Assembly (NCBI GenBank): GCA_040755155.1
Contig: JBFMBP010000082.1
Coordinates: forward strand, 26,595 to 90,594
DNA length: 64,000 nt
Source: Candidatus Omnitrophota bacterium
Lineage (GTDB): Bacteria > Hinthialibacterota > Hinthialibacteria > Hinthialibacterales > Hinthialibacteraceae
Direction of reading: 5' to 3'
Of this stretch, positions 61,133 through 64,000 are shown one piece after another. The stretch's first letter is position 1, and each line of letters starts with the position of its first letter. The translations under genes and the position numbers were made by a program. Under the pieces are notes generated by a model, which did not search any database, was not told where the DNA came from, and was given only the letters and a program-made list of their open reading frames with translations.

Positions 61133-61253
61133 GCGTTAACGAAAACCCATCGAAATAAATTCGCTCTCTATATTATTACCGTTCTCCTTAGAAATTTCAT
61201 ATAGATTGCGTTAAAATTAAAAGAATGTCTCGATTACGATCCAGGAGAACGCC

Positions 61254-62051
61254 ATGCTAAAAGGTTATACGTTACCTCGCACTCCAAAAGGAACCTCCAG
61301 TCTCGTCCCCAATCCGCCCTGGCATTATGTGGGCAATTGCCTCGCCGTCGAGTATGAAGCCAAGCCGGAGGCCGTCGAATCGTTTCTGCCAGCTGGGCTG
61401 CGCTTTTCTTCTCCCCAATGCGCCGTCTACTTCGTTGAATGGCAATACGCCAGCGAAGGGGGAGAGGAATTTCTCGATCCCATCCGCAGCCAATATCATG
61501 AGACGATATTTCTGATATCCGCCGAATACGAAGGCGCCGCCTGCGCTTTTTGTCCCTTTATCTGGGTCGATCAGGACGTATCGATGGTGCGGGGTTACGC
61601 GCAAGGCTGGCCGAAGCAGATCGGTTCGATCTGGATGACGCGCTCCTACGATTTACCCTCTCCGGCCAATTCCATCGTTGGGCCGGGCGGAAAATTCGGC
61701 GCCACGCTGACCGTAAAAGACCGCCGCCTGGCGGAAGCAGTGATTACGCTGCGCGAGCAAACCGAAAGCCTTCCCACGCCCACCTTCGCCAAAACCGTCA
61801 ACACGCGCCATTTTCCCGAACTCGTCGCCGGGAAGCGCGATCAACCCGCCGTCTACGAACTGGTGCAACTTAAATCGCGTGATGTCCGCCTCTCTCCAAT
61901 TTGGAAGGGCGAGGCCTTCTTGAACGTTTTCGATCATCCCTATTTGGAAGTCTTCGAACTGCGGCCAGTCAATGTTATCGCCGGTTATAGGTTCTCTTGC
62001 GCTTTGACGGTGGATGATTTAGTTTGGCTATGCGATCTGCGTAATCGGTGA
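61254..62051 (+). CDS. Acetoacetate decarboxylase family protein
   Basis: 265 aa, ADC fold. Family landmarks: WHYVGNCLAVEYEAKPEAVE and LPAGLRFS at the start, VRGYAQGWPKQIGSIWMTR, with the Lys of WPKQ at the place of the Schiff-base lysine, and VNTRHFPEL. The true enzyme decarboxylates acetoacetate, but many family members act on other beta-keto acids or aldol substrates. No acetone/butanol pathway genes are near. AGGAG 6 bp before the ATG. Confidence 0.85.
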   Translation: MLKGYTLPRTPKGTSSLVPNPPWHYVGNCLAVEYEAKPEAVESFLPAGLRFSSPQCAVYFVEWQYASEGGEEFLDPIRSQYHETIFLISAEYEGAACAFCPFIWVDQDVSMVRGYAQGWPKQIGSIWMTRSYDLPSPANSIVGPGGKFGATLTVKDRRLAEAVITLREQTESLPTPTFAKTVNTRHFPELVAGKRDQPAVYELVQLKSRDVRLSPIWKGEAFLNVFDHPYLEVFELRPVNVIAGYRFSCALTVDDLVWLCDLRNR

Positions 62052-62057
62052 AAAGGA

Positions 62058-62122
62058 GAGTAGAAGAGCCATCCTGGCTCTTATTTTCTCCTCTCAAGAG
62101 GCTGGAAGCCTCTTCTACTTTT
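62058..62122 (+). repeat. Dispersed double-hairpin repeat B, copy 2
   Basis: GTAGAAGAGCCATCCTGGCT, then CTCAAGAGGCTGGAAGCC and TCTTCTAC. Inverted copy of 16622-16687 with identical arms and a different linker. It also fills the space between two genes here. Confidence 0.85.
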
Positions 62123-62136
62123 TTAGGGGGAATATC

Positions 62137-63591
62137 ATGACGAATCCGAATCAACCTTCCGCTTGCCGTTGTTCTCGCAGAAATTTTATCGTCACGTCGA
62201 GCGCCGCCGTTTTGGGAACGGCTTCCGCGAGAGGCGCTGTGTGGGCGTCCGAAAATAAGAGCGGCATCGCTCCCGCCGGTCCGGCGTCGAAATATCAAAT
62301 GAAAATCAAAGCCGCTTTCGTTCGCCGGAAAGAAGACTACGGCATTCTATGGCCTGGCGCAATTTACGACGGCGAGGCGGCGCGAAAGAATTATTCGAGA
62401 CAGATACATGAAGCCGCCGAAAAGATAGGCGCCCAACTCGACCTGCGCCCACAGCCAATTTATTCCGAAGCGGATGCGGACGAGTGGATCGCCCAGGCGG
62501 AATCGCAAAAACCTGACGGTTTATTTCTAGTATTGCTGGACCGGCAGCAGCACGCTTGGCCCACGGCGGCCAAGGCGGTCGAATGCTCCATCCCGACAGT
62601 AATTTATTCTCCCGTAGGAACCTCGTTTACTACCAATACAATTCCCCTCGCCAACAAAACCGGCGCCGTGATTTTTTCCTCCGACGATTTTCGCCAAGCG
62701 GAATATGGGATGAAGATGATCCATGCGGGCGCGAGACTGCGGGAAACCCGCTGCATCGTCATTAAGGGAGATGAGCGGCGCGACGAGGAAGTTCCTCATT
62801 TCGGAACCAAACTGCGTTACATTCCCGCCAATGATTTTTTTGAAGAATACGGCAAGATTCCCTTGTCGGATGAAGTAAAAACCATTGCGGCGGAATATAA
62901 GAACAACGCAACAAAGATTACGGGAGCCTCGGAAGAGGATTTATTCAACGGCGTCAAGAGTTTCGTCGCCGCGCGCAATATTCTCGAACGCGAGGAAGGC
63001 GACGCCATCACCATGGATTGCCTCGGCGCGTTGGGCAAGACGAAAGTCAGCCTGCCTTGCATTTCCTGGTCGCGTATGCTCGACCATGGCGTACCCGCCG
63101 CCTGCGAAGCCGACATCGGCGCTGCCGTTACTCACGCCCTGGTGCAGTATCTTTTCGACCGCCCCGGTTTTCAGCAGGATCCCGTCGCCGAGACGGCGCG
63201 CGAGTGCATCATTGGCGCCCATTGCACTTGTCCCACGCGCCTCAATGGCTTTTCCCAACCGCCGGAACCGTTTTCCCTATCGCACCATCATGGCGATCGC
63301 GACGCCGTGCCTTTGCCGCAATGGAAAATCGGCCAACGGATTACGGTGGCGGACGTTATTCTGCGCTCCACGGACGCCGTCCCGCAAATGATTGTTTCCT
63401 GCGGCGAGGTAGTGGAAAACGTCTCCGTCCCCCCAGCAGGCGGCTGCGTGGTTTCCGTCATGGTCAAATTGGACGGCGTGACGGACGTTTTAAACTATCC
63501 CGGCTTTCACCAAATATTCTTTTACGGCGATTACAAAAAAGAATTGAAAGCCTATTGCCAACTTTACGGCATTGAACCGATGGTAGTTTAA
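62137..63591 (+). CDS. Tat-exported L-fucose/L-arabinose isomerase-like protein
   Basis: 484 aa. Twin-arginine leader (SRRNFIVTSSAAVLGTASA) then a two- to three-domain fold like the FucI/AraA family: an alpha/beta N-part (KIKAAFVRRKEDYGILWPG, DGLFLVLLDRQQHAWPT), EEDLFNGVKSFVAARNILE, DAITMDCLGALG, ARECIIGAHCTCPTRL and a C-terminal segment with SHHHGDRDAVPLPQW. FucI-type enzymes are cytoplasmic; a Tat signal is unusual. Catalytic Glu/Asp/His positions cannot be proven by eye, so it may be a binding protein. GGGGG precedes the ATG. Confidence 0.78.
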   Translation: MTNPNQPSACRCSRRNFIVTSSAAVLGTASARGAVWASENKSGIAPAGPASKYQMKIKAAFVRRKEDYGILWPGAIYDGEAARKNYSRQIHEAAEKIGAQLDLRPQPIYSEADADEWIAQAESQKPDGLFLVLLDRQQHAWPTAAKAVECSIPTVIYSPVGTSFTTNTIPLANKTGAVIFSSDDFRQAEYGMKMIHAGARLRETRCIVIKGDERRDEEVPHFGTKLRYIPANDFFEEYGKIPLSDEVKTIAAEYKNNATKITGASEEDLFNGVKSFVAARNILEREEGDAITMDCLGALGKTKVSLPCISWSRMLDHGVPAACEADIGAAVTHALVQYLFDRPGFQQDPVAETARECIIGAHCTCPTRLNGFSQPPEPFSLSHHHGDRDAVPLPQWKIGQRITVADVILRSTDAVPQMIVSCGEVVENVSVPPAGGCVVSVMVKLDGVTDVLNYPGFHQIFFYGDYKKELKAYCQLYGIEPMVV

Positions 63592-63691
63592 GGTCAAAAA
63601 ATTTCGTAACGTTTTAGCCTCCACAAAAAAAGTTTAGAAATAAATTACACCGAGCGTTACTTCGGGGGCGGTTTCGAAGTTTTTATAGGGT

Positions 63692-64000
63692 ATGAACCAA
63701 AACCGAGAAACCGCCCAGAGAATCCTCCAGGAAATCCTGGAGGGCCGCCGGGAATTATCCGAAGAGGCGATTCGCGCCCTCGTTCAGGAAGACCCCGAAG
63801 CGGCGGTTTTTCTCATTTTAGAGGCCATTCATCGTCTCTTGAAAGAGTTGGCGGCCCAGGAAGCCAAGAAAGCCGCCGCGCCCTCCGGAATGGTTCCGCC
63901 TTATGAAAAACCCGCCAAGAAAGGGAGAAAAAAAAAGCGGGGTCGGAAGCCCGGCCACCCGGGAGCCTGCCGCAAGAAGCCTCATGAAATCACGCATCGC
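63692..64000 (+). CDS. IS66-family transposase, 3' end beyond window
   Basis: 103 codons from ATG 63692, open to the window edge. Helical N-terminus (QRILQEILEGRRELSEEAIR, DPEAAVFLILEAIHRLLKEL) followed by SGMVPPYEKPAKKGRKKKRG and RKPGHPGACRKKPHEITHR, the linker typically found just before the IS66 zinc-finger and DDE catalytic domain. The left IS end should be within 63592-63691, where CGTAACG (63615) faces CGTTAC (63655); the exact inverted repeat cannot be fixed without the right end. Evidence of recent mobile DNA at the window edge. Confidence 0.82.
   Translation, partial: MNQNRETAQRILQEILEGRRELSEEAIRALVQEDPEAAVFLILEAIHRLLKELAAQEAKKAAAPSGMVPPYEKPAKKGRKKKRGRKPGHPGACRKKPHEITHR

Overview
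The window looks like chromosome of a free-living Gram-negative bacterium of about 50% GC from a deep or poorly cultured lineage. Support comes from a TolC-type outer membrane protein, Tat-dependent secreted enzymes, a formylglycine sulfatase, a DUF1080 hydrolase, a CRTAC1-type TPR/FG-GAP/ASPIC protein, a DUF4091 protein and a two-haem HzsA-like protein. This repertoire is usual in Planctomycetota, Hydrogenedentota, Sumerlaeota and similar phyla. The phylum is inference only; no 16S rRNA gene is present.

Layout. 0-9 kb: end of a coaC gene, a sugar-formyltransferase/beta-propeller gene followed by a tiny Cys-rich protein gene, tRNA-Val, the infC-rpmI-rplT-pheS translation cluster (infC appears to start at ATT), an MFS transporter with a very large extracytoplasmic insert, and a TolC-like gene. 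10-20 kb: M32 carboxypeptidase, DUF554 protein, FGase-family amidohydrolase, UvrD/Rep helicase, DUF1080 protein and a PA14-GT-C-discoidin membrane protein. 21-31 kb: a membrane protein, two paralogous unknown coiled-coil proteins (22601 and 27721) that bracket sulfatase, methyltransferase and trpS genes, tRNA-Arg, HNH and GNAT genes, and an adenosine deaminase-family gene. 31-45 kb: CRTAC1 protein, FapA-like protein, a decayed gene remnant, then a FliG / four-TM anchor / unknown / FliM-like cluster with no other flagellar genes, and a DUF4091 protein. 45-64 kb: cupin, orphan nucleotidyltransferase, paired M16 peptidases, alpha/beta hydrolase, an AT-rich island of secreted unknowns, HzsA-like protein, rrf2-hcp operon, a second AT-rich island of secreted unknowns, an acetoacetate decarboxylase-family gene, a Tat-exported sugar-isomerase-like protein, and the start of an IS66-type transposase.

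Most notable. (1) Two separate loci (about 50.9 and 59.1 kb) carry the same promoter design: TTGACA, exactly 17 bp, TATTAT, then a tandem array of the 9-mer TATCGCACA (5 and 8 copies) beginning on the last base of the -10. Each drives AT-rich genes for small secreted proteins of unknown function, and each leader has SD-plus-tiny-ORF features; one leader can also pair with the downstream Shine-Dalgarno. (2) The FliG gene is followed 1 bp later by a multi-pass membrane protein whose last residues resemble the FliG-binding tail of FliF, but which has no MS-ring domains. With a FliM homologue two genes on, this suggests a switch complex on a non-canonical membrane anchor. (3) The rrf2-hcp operon has a perfect 13-bp inverted repeat over its predicted -35. 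Several families of short dispersed hairpin repeats occupy the intergenic gaps.
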